Source: Artocarpus heterophyllus (lineage: Eukaryota > Streptophyta > Magnoliopsida > Rosales > Moraceae). From it: a DNA stretch of 64,000 bases. The stretch spans positions 10,905,903 through 10,969,902 of the forward strand of contig CM046332.1 in assembly GCA_025403435.1 (NCBI GenBank). Direction: 5' to 3'. Both the position numbers and the translations under genes were made by a program. Shown piece after piece: positions 34,780-46,648 of this stretch. Under the pieces are notes generated by a model, which was given only the letters and a program-made list of their open reading frames with translations, ran no database searches and was not told where the DNA came from. Numbering within the stretch: position 1 is the stretch's first letter; every line of letters begins with the position of its first letter.

Positions 34780-35286
34780 ATGACACCACCCCTATATGAA
34801 CTTTCCTCCATAAATATTTGTTCAGGTTTTTAATAAGGTCTACCGATGAAATTGATTTGCACAAGTGTAGTCTTGGCTTAGCATTATGACATCAGTTTTT
34901 GCTAAATATATGGATTGCTATTTATTCTTTGGGCTGAATCCCTCCATGAAATTGTTTGTTTCCTTCATTTATTTTTGAACTTATTGTAATTTTTCTTTTT
35001 ATTCTACTAAATTGAGTGATTAGCATTGTGAGCTTCTAGGTGCAATCTAATTGAGATGCTAAGTTTTAGTTTATTCCAATCCCATGTTTAGTGTTTTGTG
35101 ATTAGGAAGGGGTGCTTTTGCAAATTTTTTTGAAATTTTAGGAACCAATTATAACTTTTAAAAATTAAGGGTTAAAATATAATTTTATAAACATTTAGCC
35201 CTATAAAATTTTGACCTTGATATTTGAAAAATTACAATTTGGATCCAAATTTTATAAATATTTAAAAATATGTCCAAATTTTATAA
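34780..35286. other. Unique DNA after MIR169-2, no gene seen
   Basis: AT-rich sequence without recognisable coding or repeats, probably including the tail of the MIR169-2 primary transcript. It ends with TAA (35284-35286), the left target duplication of the next CACTA element. Confidence 0.55.
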
Positions 35287-35545
35287 CACTAGTACATGCA
35301 GGACATTAGGTGATGGTTCAAAAACTGTCGTCTAAATATTAGACGATGGTCATGGAAACCGTCATCTAATCGACAAATGTAATATGCCTAGATATTAGAC
35401 AACACTTAATAACTATCATTTAATGTCAATTTAGGGAGTTTAGGTGCTAAATGACTACAAGTAGATGATGGTTTTTCTAAAAAACCATCGTCTGATTTTT
35501 GCTTTAGACGGTTTATTTTAAAAAAATTATGGTCTAACACCAATC
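35287..35545. repeat. CACTA-1 left subterminal repeats
   Basis: Inverted units such as GTCTAAATATTAGAC, AGACGATGGTCATGGAAACCGTC and GATGGTTTTTCTAAAAAACCATC are spaced over about 250 bp. They match the right-end units at 43205-43395 in style. In En/Spm elements such motifs bind TnpA. Confidence 0.75.
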
Positions 35546-36169
35546 TAGCCATGATTCATTTTCTTAATTGCCCACGGGTGGCCTTCTTGCATTCCATTTG
35601 TTTTTCATTGGCCTTATAATTCACTGATAATATAAATTACAAAACATATACAAAACAATATGACACAACATAAATATAAGAAAACATACTTATATAAATT
35701 AAGTGCTAAATAATTAGTTTTTAATATATTGTTGCACAAATAATGTCCATTCTTCCATCAACTAACTAAAATGATCATTGGTATAAAAATCTAGGTTTGT
35801 GAAGACTTGTGCCCTCCATTCACTATAATATCTCTCATGTACCTTAATACAAAATAGCTGCATTCTTTGTCTCCTTCTTGTCAAGATATTGCCTAAAAAG
35901 CATAGAAACAATTTATTAGTTTAAATAATAATTAATTCATTTTCAATTACAACTATATTTATACTTGAATGCTTACCCTTTGTGATTTTAGAAATCTAGT
36001 GTTTTCATGCGGTATATTGAAGACGATTTTAATGGTTGTCTTTAATTTCTACTCATTTAAGGCCCTAAAAATAATTCGTTAAAAATACAATCAATCAAAA
36101 GATGATTTAGCTAGCAATAATAATTTATATAGTTAACAATAAATAAACTTAAAGTTGCATCATTTGCTT

Positions 36170-38440
36170 GAAGTCGAGTCATACTAGTCTGTCATGTGGA
36201 TTAAACCATAAAGCCTGATTTTTTGGGGTGAAGGAAGGCCAAGATCCAATGACCTCCACCATTATATGGTATGAAGTAATACTTTTTGGCTTCTGCTTTG
36301 TCAAAAAAGTGAACATGTAAATTCATTCATTATTGCATTGAAAGCTCAGCAGTGCTGGACACATAAGAGATGATGTACAAGTTAAGAAACCATACAAATC
36401 GAGCAATTTGAATCTCTGGCATTATTGCTATAAGAAACGATGTACAAAAAAATGAATATTGTTAGACGACGATAAGTAACAAGTAAAAAAAAAATGTACA
36501 AGTAGTTAAATACCTTATATATACCATGACACATGATATACTAATTTAAGTAAAGCCGCGAACCACTCAATGTCCTCGACGGTGATATAAAAGGGTTCAT
36601 CAACGCTCTGGGTGGTGTTAAAAGGCAATATCATTGTAATTGTGCTAGAGGTGTCCATGGAATTATTTGAATAACTATACAAGCATACCATGTTTAGAGG
36701 TAACCCTTTCAAACCTTCTATTAGTTGCATCATCTCTATTACGTTCTCAATTTACTACTTCTTTTTCCCCTTTGGTTTCTTTAAAGGGCCTCCCTTGATT
36801 GGCTCATTAGTAGGTCCTATAGGCATTTTGCCCCGGTGATGGGGTCGGTCAATCGGAGCATTGCTTATTAGAATTAATGACTCCATTTGAATTCATGACA
36901 TGGGCCAAGCAACAAATCCTCTGAGAGCATCATTCACGACCTTATGTTCCTCAGTCAAGAGAGGTAAAGGCATATCCCTTATATAAAAAACTTAGATTGC
37001 AACACATATGATACCTTCCCGAACTAGCCTACATGAATCATTTATATGGGGAAAGTATCCATCCACACCCTTGTCCCTACAATGACGTCAAAAAATGGAG
37101 CAGCACCTTCTCTAGTTGTTGATGGCAATAGAAGAAGGTAGGTTTCACCCTCACGAGACTTGATGAGGGCGACTCTGCAGGTGGTGTTGGTATGGTATGA
37201 GCTATGCAACTTGTTTTTGCACTTGTTCGTTGTTCTACAGTAGACGTCTCATTTTCTTCCATGTGGGAGGAGGAATTCCCCTGAGTTTGACTTCTTCTGA
37301 TTGCCTCTCATTGGACAAACTTAGCCTCCATCATTTCCACCTTTTTACATAGTTCAATCTCCTTTGCATTGGACTTTGAGCTTCGCATAGATTGAAAATA
37401 TCAGGACTACTTCACAAATTGAGATTGACCATGCACCCATCCTAAATGTTTAGGATTGCCGAATGTAGCGATCAACACATCACTCACCCCCTGTGATTAA
37501 AATGCACCCACACCCTGGGAGGCTTGCTCATCATACTCATCTTATTAATCATGAAATTACTATAAGTTAAAATCAACCATAGTTAATACGAAATTTAAAA
37601 TACTAAAAGTGAAAAAGATTATATAACTTACAATTTTTTGGCCAATCTCTCCACATCTTAGATTTTTGAAAGTTCCATCCTTCTTTTGTGGGATGAACTT
37701 CCAAATAACATGACGAGCAAAAAGCATAGTGGTATTGTTTGTTCATATCTACACTAAGAATAAGGTGTTTGAGTTATGTAAAGAAAATTACAAATTTTCA
37801 TATAAATAAAGTAAACAAATTTTACTTACCCATTCATGTTCTGCTTTTAGATATCCTGAACGACCCTTCGAGTGCTTAAGATCGTACTCAATTCTTTTCT
37901 CTTTTGCTTGTTTCGACAAACTTTTTTGCTCTTCACTAAGCTTGTATCTCACAAAATCCCTTCATTGGTTCGAACTAATATAGGGATAATTTTTTACTAC
38001 TTTTTTAGAGAGCTTAAAAACGTTGAGGTTGTTTTTATGGGGTTCAATAAAAGCCTTCTTTAGGTTCTACCTAAAGTCTTTGGCCATCTTAGTGGCGCTT
38101 GTCATCAACTTCTTCTTCATGGTATTGAAAATAGTGAAGGATGTGCAACAATGCCTTTCCAACATGTTCCACATCGTCCTTATTCTTTTTTTTTTTTTCT
38201 CTCTAATCCTTTGTTGTTATGGGGACATGCACCTAGGGTAAAACTTTAATATATTATTGGAACTCATCCCCCCTCTTTTCCAAGAGCTTGATCTTTTCAT
38301 CGAATTGGACTTGTATTTTCATACTTTTTTATCCCAACTTTGGCATTTTCTTCCTCAATATTACTCTTCTTTTTCCATCTGCATCTGAATTAACTAGCGC
38401 CCTTCTCCAGAGCTCATAACCATCATCTTGTCTAGTCATT
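36170..38440 (-). pseudogene. CACTA-1 TnpA-like (Transposase_24-type) gene with Ulp1-type protease end
   Basis: Minus-strand exons can be picked out. Near 37850-37960 a stop-free run reads YKLSEEQKSLSKQAKEKR then GRSGYLKAEHEW, a typical plant En/Spm TnpA-like block. It ends at a GTAAGT donor, with an acceptor (TTCTTAGTGTAG) about 100 bp on. The next exon reads WKFIPQKKDGTFKNLRC and ends at another GTAAGT. The exon at about 37260-37530 has SDVLIATFGNPKHLGWVHG, and a later one WPMS after GFVA. The 36515-36733 stretch (FYITVEDIEWFAALLK) and the block YNGGGHWILAFLHPKKSG near 36230-36260 correspond to the part before and around the catalytic His of a Ulp1 (C48) cysteine protease. Stops interrupt several exons. 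Assignment rests on motif memory; the exon structure is my inference. Confidence 0.72.
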
Positions 38441-39419
38441 TTCCCACAATATCAAGAAATTTGTTATCCAACATTTTGAAATATTCTTAAACAATAATAC
38501 TTATAATTAAATAAACATATAACTAAAACGAAAAAAAAAGCTTATAATTGGAATAAAAACAAACATTTAATTAAAGCCAACATATAATTAAAACAAATAA
38601 TAATGTGAAAAATTGCATATAATTAAAACAAAAACAAACATTAAATTTTTAAAACCAACATATATGTGAAACAAAAATATATTGACAATAAAAATAACAT
38701 ATGATTTTTTTTTTTGGAGGAGATGACTTATAAAACATAATCTCACATGTAAAAACTAATAACATTAAAACTGAAACTTATAAAACTAAAACTAATACAC
38801 CAATTAAAACTAAGGTCAAATTAACATACAAATAATTCATTAAGTCCTAATTATAACATTTCCATTCAATATAAGACTAAAGAAAAATCTAAATACTAAA
38901 TGCAATAATTTCATAGACAACTGTCTTGGAAATAACTGTTGTCAAATCATCTCAAGTTTCATTAAAATAAGCACAAAAGACATACCTTTGGACAGGTTGT
39001 AGCAGTGGTGATGGAGGGTGGCGACTTACAAAAATTCGCGGTGGCTACGGTGGGGCTCAAGAAGCATTCGCAATGGGGGCTTAGCGATGAAAAGGTACAA
39101 CGACCCTATTTACGTCGTCGTTACTTAATTACATAGTCATATTACTTAAACATATTTAACATAAGGTATTTATATTTGCAAAACAATTTTTTAAACATAA
39201 TTTTTATTTAGGTTAAGTTTAAAACATAATTAATTTCTTAAAACCTATTCTTTTAAAAACTAACATAACAATAACTTATTAAATTTTAATCTTTTAGAAC
39301 TAGTATGATAATTTTCTTAAAAATTATTCTTTTATTACTTTTCTTAATTTAAAATGATACTATAAAAGCATTTATAAAACTAATTATTACTATAATTTCT
39401 TACTAGAAAATTTGCATAT

Positions 39420-42400
39420 ATTTGTTGCATTTTTTGTTGCAACATCTATATATATATATCTTGTTGAAAGTCTAAAGCCCTTTTCTTCTTCTTTTAATAT
39501 CTGAGGTCAAATGACTGCAACCTCAGTCTTTAAAGTTCATTACTTATACTACTTGATTACTTACACATACAAAATTTTATGAATGAAAACATAATGTGGA
39601 AAATACATTTTTGCATGAGTAGTGTCCATTCCCATCTCTATAATTCGTCCGCCACTCGCCACTACCCAATCAAGTGATGCTAATAGGTTCCTTACCAATA
39701 GCATAAACACACTTAAATAAGCTTTTGCTTAGCAAGTAGGAAGTTCAACTCCAAAACAACTTGAAGATCATTTAATAAAAATGTGCATGATCATTTTTTG
39801 CCTGCTTATTACTTGCTTTATGCTTAATGATTTAAGTCTTATCTTATCTTACTATTGGGCCAGAGTGATCGTCTCAATTGTGTGTGATTTTTAGGAAGTT
39901 AAGGTTAACAAGGACCTAATGGCGCCGAGATTATAAACTGTATTGTGATCATTGGGAAGTTAAGATTTGCAAGGTCCCAATAACACCGTGATCTTTTTTT
40001 TAAAAAAAAAACACTTAAGCCTCACTATGGGTTGAGAGGTTAGCACGAACAACCTATAGCATGAAAAACCTTAAATAGAAACTAGGTCTATCAGTATCTA
40101 GCTTAAGATGGAGGGTGGCTCATTTGTTTATAAAAACTCATATCAAAAATTACTTTTTCAGTTTGTTTTAAAAAATTACCTTGAAATCATATGTTAACGA
40201 TAGTTTCTCTTTTAACATTTTTTATTCATACAAATTGCTTGTTTTAAATATGTGATTTAATAATTTTTATGCTCATTTTAAAGTCCAGAACATCGTCTTT
40301 GACATATTTATTTTTTGATTAAATTTTACAAACTTTACCGATTAAAAATTTTGGATTGCTTTTATAAATCTCAATTGAAGTTCATTTTAGAAGCGCATTT
40401 TTTACAAAACGTTCTTCACGAAAATTCTTTACTATCGAAAAGTAAAACTTTTGCATTCGACAAAAATTGCAATTTAGTCTTGAAACTTGAAAAATGTTTT
40501 CGACCCAAAAATATTGTTTTTTAACAATTTTGAAAAACTATCCATAACTATATTTTAGTGGCAGATTTTGAAAAAACATTTCTTCACAAAATTTGTTTGC
40601 CTCGTCGAAATCTAAAATTTTTGTATTCGGCAAAATGTACAATTCGAAACCAAAGTTGTCTGAAATTTCAAAAACAGTGACAGCCCTAAAAATTGTTTTT
40701 GGTAGTTTTTTCACAAAATTGTTTTAGGTAGTTTTGTGCAATTTTTTAGGACTACTTTGTGCAGTTTTTGGGACTATTTTGGGCAATCAGTAAAAATCGC
40801 TTAGAAGCCTATTTAGAGTCAAAACTAAGTTCTTGCTTAGTCACAAGGTTTTATTCAAAGCGTCGAAAACTAAAAGTTATGATCGGAAAGTTTTGAAAAC
40901 CCAACTCCATGGCCTCTTTTTATGCATTCAAAGTTTGTGAAAATTTTTTTCACATGCTAGAAACTACTAACTTTTTATAACACATGCATACATAAACTAA
41001 ACTAACCAACACATAAATTATTACTAACAATTCGTCACCTAATCATTAAATTACTTATAAAATTGTAAAATTTAACCTTAGTAAATTTGAGGAAAAAGTT
41101 TAGAATCCTTACCTTTGATGACAATTTCTTCGTGGTTGATCTAGTGCCACTAATTCCTCTTTTCCTTCTTGTTTTAAATACTAAAAACACAAACTTAGCC
41201 ATATAAAAATCTAACCTTGTTTGGTCTCTATACAAAGCTATCTATGCAAAAACACTTTCTTTTCTTAGCTAGTAAATGAGAAGAAAAAGGATAAGAATAA
41301 CCTTAATATACTCTAGAGTCTCCACTTTTTTCCTTTGTCATTCCTTGGAGCTAGGTTTTCTTAATTTATTTATTTTGTAATTTAGTAATGGGAGAGAGGT
41401 ATCTTGGAATATGGCTTGGTGTGAGTTGAACTTTGTCGAGGAAAAGTGGAAGGAACAGTTTCCTTGAGAAGCTCTTGGAAATTCGGGTGTGGAAGGAAAT
41501 GGGAGAAAAAAAGCAAAAATAGTGGTTTTTTGCTTGTTTATCTATTTATAGGACATGGCTAATCTAATCACTTCACCTAACTTATGCTTAATTAAGATTC
41601 AAGTAGCTTTGAAGGTTCATTTTTGGCTTGAACTCCCTTAATATAGGCACCATATCTAGAAAGGGTTGGAGTGTGGTTTTTGTCTTCTTCATTGCCCAAG
41701 TACACCTATCATGGTTGTAAGCTTATTTTAAGAGATTGTGTCTCTAGGCTTTTCTTGCAAGTTCCCTCTTAAACAAATAAATCTTTATACAATAAGCAAT
41801 GACTAACTTAGTTGATAGGATATCTAATGAGTTCTTTCTCATTTTATGAATACACTAACACGCTAAACATAATATGAACCGATACCAATATATGTTTAAA
41901 TTGTGTATCAATTTTTGACTGGATTTAGTCTTAAAATTAATTCTAAACTTGACAAAAATCTGAACTTGGCTTTTTCAGTGTCTAGACTTGGTAATGACAT
42001 AGTTTTTGACATTTTCACTTTTCGAGTTCGTGTAGCATTTTCTACCAAAATTGCTACTCGCGTAGCTCCAATTTTAAATTAATTTGCAATTATGGACCTA
42101 ATATGTGTTAGAGTATTTCTTGGTATACTATTAACTTCGTATTGCACTTAAATATTCCTATAATTAAATTTCTCAAGTTATTTATGGATTAAAATTTCTC
42201 CCACCTTATGTCACGATTGAATTTTTTAAACAATTTATTAAATCACAAAAGTTAATAGATTTGACTTTTAAAGTTTACTCTAGAATTTTTGAATATTTAT
42301 ATTAATTTTGTAAATCTATCAATCACAAAAATTCATACATGATATCTCTAGGAAAATCTTTGATTTTAATGTGTAAATTACATTATTTAATTCTAGGATA

Positions 42401-42990
42401 TTCTCAGCTTTTACTAAAACAGACTTAAGTTCTTAGGGCTTGTAAATGTTAGTTCCTTAATTTCACTAATAATCAACTTTTTAAATTAAATAAGAGCTTA
42501 CAAATCTTGCTTAACTATATTAAAGTGTCTATCTATACACCTTTAATGTAGTACTTATACTTGAAATTTTAGTATATTAAATCAAGGTTCCTCGCTAATA
42601 AACTCCATTTAACTTTACCTTTAACATTAAGGTCTCCTGATCTTAAATAGTTTTATAGAAAATATTTTTGTAATGTTTAACAGTATTGCATACTACCGAA
42701 TTCACTCTAATTATAAAAGTGTGGAAATTTAAGTTGAATTTTTCATGTTAAGTGTTTAGGTTTTTCAAGAAAACCCTTGACTTAAATTCTTCAGTTTTAT
42801 ATAATGTAATAAATCTAATGCTTAACTATCAAACCGAGCCATTGCTCAGATTGTTAAAATTGAATTGGCTTTCCAAGGTCAATCCTTTTCTTAGATTTTT
42901 ATACTCTGTTATGAACGTTTCTTGTAATTCTTACCGAAAGGTAAACTTGTAAGCTTTAAACTTATATTTTCCTATGGACTTAATGGCACA
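39420..42990 (-). repeat. Probable degenerate gypsy LTR inside CACTA-1
   Basis: Non-coding, AT-rich DNA that includes a stretch at 40068-40110 nearly identical to 6212-6252 in the gypsy LTR (ACCTTAAATAGAAACTAGG and onward for about 40 bp), and a minus-strand CCTATAAATAG box near 41550 with the look of an LTR promoter. A possible outer end is GGCACA at 42990. I could not find matching ends or a target duplication, so whether it is a solo LTR or a patchwork stays open. Confidence 0.45.
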
Positions 42991-43204
42991 GTTATAAAAA
43001 GATTCTTAATTAATTATACCTATTAATTTTTGGATTTTTTTGCTCATTACACAAGGGGTGTTTACGGTAGGGCCTAGCGGTGGGACTACGGGCTCGACAA
43101 TGGAGGGAAAGAAAGGGCGATGTAGGGAAAGAGAGGATGACTGTGAGTTGAGAGATGATGATGGTACTAAAAAAGCGAGGTTTGATTTTCGAGTGGGTGG
43201 GATG

Positions 43205-43395
43205 ATTATAAAGCATAATAGATGATGGTTTTAAAAAAATTATGGTCTAATGATTGTCTTTAGACCGGTTATTAAGAAACCGACATCCAAAGTATGTGAC
43301 ATTTAATGCTAACAAATGCCGCATGACTTTAGATGACGATTTTGCACTAAACCGTCTTCTGATGGGAGTCATGTAAACCCCGTTTTATTGTAGTG
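43205..43395. repeat. CACTA-1 right subterminal repeats
   Basis: Units such as GATGATGGTTTTAAAAAAATT, CTTTAGACCGGTTATT and TTTAGATGACGATTTTGC lead to the right terminus TAGTG at 43395, mirroring the left end. Confidence 0.75.
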
Positions 43396-43398
43396 TAA

Positions 43399-46170
43399 AT
43401 ATTTACAAATAGTGTGTTTTGTTTAATCTTATGCTTTTTGCAAGAGATATCTGAATCCTTTCAAAGGGTGATTATGGATTGTTTTCAATTCAGTGCTTTA
43501 AAAAATTTCACTAAAAAGTACTAAGATTTTATCCTACTTTGTCCTCCGTAAATTTGTGCACCAAATAAACTCATATGCCTTTACGAAAGAACTAATTGAC
43601 AGTTTCTTTCTGTTAGAATTAGATAAGACAATTTAAAAAATGCTAAAATAGAACAAAAATCTCAAAAACATATCCACTTTGCATGTATAAAAGCGCTAGG
43701 ATAACTGTATTTTATAGAGCTATCATATCTAAAATCAATCTCTCGTGGGTGAAAGTCGTTATGGCTTGTTATTGATCGGTAGAAACAACTCTATTTTGTT
43801 AATTTCGCTATTTAAAGTGGTTCTTCAGGTAGTAAATGGTTAGGGAATAGCTCCCAGACCTTGTCAAACTCAAGTTACATTAATCTCATTTAAGTAGAGC
43901 ATTTTTTACACCCTTGTCATTTAAAAAACGTCGTGTACTCAACAATTTCTATTAGTGTTATTTGTTGAGCCAAAATTAAGACAATTTTCATTGAGTGTGC
44001 TATACTATCCTAAAGCCTTACTTCTACAAAAAATCTAGTGGTGGAAAACATTATTACGCAATTATCAATCTCTAATGCAATCTGCTTCGGACAAAAAAAG
44101 CCTTGGTTGATTGTTATCTATGTTGTGCTTGTTTGCTGTTCCTTTATTCCAAACAACTGCTAGATCTTGCAGCCATGCGAACGGTGGATCAGATTCATGC
44201 TGACATTGTCCCTGCAGCATGGAAGGTGGGGCTTGTTTGGTACATTGAATAGTTGTTCAAACATATTAGTTTGTTTGCCAGCGCAATCTTCAATGCATTG
44301 TATAAGTCCTCCGACTTTGTTGCGTAGGCTATTTTATTGAAGTATGATGCCAAAGAAGCACACATGGTGATCTCTCTTAGTCGGGTGGAACCTCCGTGAA
44401 TTGGCCGACGCTACAATCTAACCCCATTTTCGCAGCCATTGTCCATCTGATTGAGGGATGGAACGAATGTTGAGGCACTTCGTAACCGCAAATATATGTC
44501 TACAAGGATATCCTTTGGTTTCTACCATCAAGCAAGAGCAACACAAATGTCCACTATCTTTTTCAAAGGTGATGATATGGCCTACTCTCCCTCCTGGAAG
44601 TTAGTGAGGGCAAGCCATATAGTTGGGCCCATATCTACTTGATTGCTAATTGAATAAGCATTTTGCATAATTGTCCACTTTGCTACCTTTTTGTAAACTT
44701 TTCGTGTGTATACACTCAATGCATGTGAATAATATTGTTTGAGAACGTCGTCTCTAGGTAGCTGAGGGAATGTATTGGTCGTCAAGAAGTCATCATGCAA
44801 CGTCAGCGTATGAGCACCGTATGATGGGGCATTTTGTAGGAGTCAGGTGATGTGCAGGCTTGTAAACCGGTTGCAGCAAGTAACCGTTATGAAATAGACT
44901 TTCTACAATACATTTTAATCCAAAGTTAAGTTTCTGGATCAAAATCGGGGGAAATGCACTACAATATAACAAATAGAAGCCTGACAGTACCATTCAGTTT
45001 TTCGATAGTATCAATCCCAATTTTTGACAATATTAATCCCTTCTTTTTTAGGAAAAAATGCACAAACATTATTGTCGTCAACGTGCAACTTTTCAGTGTC
45101 GTTTGAAAGACAATAAAAATATTCTTCGATTATTTACTTTTTTTTTTAATCTTGGCAGTACTTTATTCAAACAATATATATTTGATTCTTTATGGCATCA
45201 AATATCTAGCTTCATATTAGATTTATATATTTTCTGCTCAATTTTGACATAAAAAGTACAAAATACTCTCCAATAGAAAATAAAAAAACTTTAAAAATAA
45301 AAAAAATAATCTACGGGTTTTGACCTAAAAAATATCTAAAATACTCCAAAACATAATTGGTTTAGTAGGCTCAATTTGTCTTTTAGTTGAATTATTATGG
45401 TTAATTTTCTACTTTGGAAGGGCTCGCTGTATTTTTCTTTTTGAATGTTGTTATTGTTCGATGTTGATATGTACTCCGCAAATTATCAAAGCAGAAAATG
45501 GGAGAAACGAATGATCAGAATGAGCACAAATCTCAAAAATTTTTGTAGTTCAAATTTTCAGAAGAAAAATTTGCCATGAAACAAGGAAATCTTCCTTCAA
45601 AAGAAAAAATAAAAGAAGAGAAAAAATTGTTTAAGAGTTCCAACGACATAATAATTGTAATAATTCGAGGTCAAGGTAGAAATGTCGAAAGGGATGGGCC
45701 ACTTTTGACCCTAGCCCCATTACGGCTAGGCCCAACCCTCTATAGTAAAGAGTTGTGCTTAAGGAGAAACCCTTAGGCCCAACCTTGGCCCAAGCTTTAG
45801 CCCTTAAAAGGCCGTGCCGGGCCTAGTTTCAAGCCTTGTAGGGCCTAAGTAGGGTTGCACTAATAGGGCCAGGCTTAAAACTTTAATTTTAAAATTTTAA
45901 ATTTTTTATATATTTTAAAATAATTTTTAATGAAAAATTAATAAATACATTATCATGGGACTACTACATGTAAAGAAAGACTTTTAATTATTATATGAGC
46001 AACTAACAAGAATGCTCCTTACAAGAGCACCTTTCCAAGATTACCCCTCCTAAAAGGCTCTTTTCAAAATTGCCCACTTAGAAAAAAGGTGATTTATTAA
46101 AATTCCAAGTCGCCCTTCATTCCTTAATTAAAAAAGGTGATTTATTAAAAGTCTAAATTACCCTCCATTG
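43399..46170. other. Intergenic DNA between the two CACTA elements
   Basis: No convincing gene. On the minus strand from about 44990 to 44100 there are several adjoining open stretches of 60-70 residues that may be remains of a coding region, but I recognise no family. Poly-A and poly-T runs are common from 45250 on. At 45690-45880 lies a GGCCC-rich repeat cluster. The stretch ends TTG next to the CACTA-2 terminus. Confidence 0.45.
45690..45880. repeat. GGCCC/GGGCC-rich degenerate repeat cluster
   Basis: Many short units (GGGCCACTTTTG, TAGGCCCAACC, CTTGGCCCAAGC, GGGCCTAG, AGGGCCTAAG, AGGGCCAGGC) are packed into about 190 bp of otherwise AT-rich DNA. I do not know its origin. Confidence 0.6.
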
Positions 46171-46545
46171 CACTAGTAGAAAATGGAGATGACACAGCTG
46201 TTTTAAACAGTCGAGCAAGATTTAACATCACAGTTTCTTAACCCTCGTGTAAGCCTCAGTTATGGTACCAACGAGACTTTTAACGACCATTTTTATTGTC
46301 ATATAATATAGTTTTTGGTGGGGTTCTAGAGTCTAGTGATCGAGGCTACTACGACTGTTTTGAATGAAAACCGTCGTGTAATCTAGGCCTTACCTGACCA
46401 TTTGCATTAAAAACCGTCATGCAAAACTAGTCTAATATGGTCCTTACATGATAGTTTTCGTTAAAAATAGTCATTTAAGGCCTAGATTACACGACAGTTT
46501 TCAATAAAAACTATCATGTAAAATGTGTCAGGAGCACAAAAAAAA
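46171..46545. repeat. CACTA-2 left terminus and subterminal repeats
   Basis: After CACTAGTAGAAAA come repeated inverted units such as ACGACTGTTTTGAATGAAAA and CATGATAGTTTTCGTTAAAAA. The following AAAACCAAAATTTTTAGTTT and CCATTAATACATGG part matches 48735-48815 of the smaller derivative, showing they are the same family. Confidence 0.78.
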
Positions 46546-46648
46546 ACCAAAATTTTTAGTTTTCCGCGAGCTGGTCAGTCCTATATTATAACCATTAATA
46601 CATGGCCCTGATAGCATAATCACATATTTATATTGAATTAAAATTTTT

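Larger units (their letters stand above)
35287..43395. mobile_element. CACTA (En/Spm-type) element 1
   Basis: The left end is CACTAGTACATG and the right end ATTGTAGTG (reverse complement CACTACAAT), flanked by a perfect 3-bp duplication TAA (35284-35286 and 43396-43398), as expected for CACTA elements. Both ends carry subterminal repeats built on AGACGATGGTTTT and its complement. The interior holds a decayed minus-strand TnpA-like/Ulp1 gene (36170-38440) but no TNP2 transposase, so the element depends on a partner. About 3.5 kb of the right half (39.4-43.0 kb) looks like later-inserted LTR-like DNA. The perfect inner TIR is short; beyond CACTA the two ends agree poorly. Confidence 0.82.

Noticed and set aside
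37960..37980. GGTTCGAACT as a possible tRNA T-loop
   Set aside because: No cloverleaf arms around it; it is part of the CACTA-1 gene.
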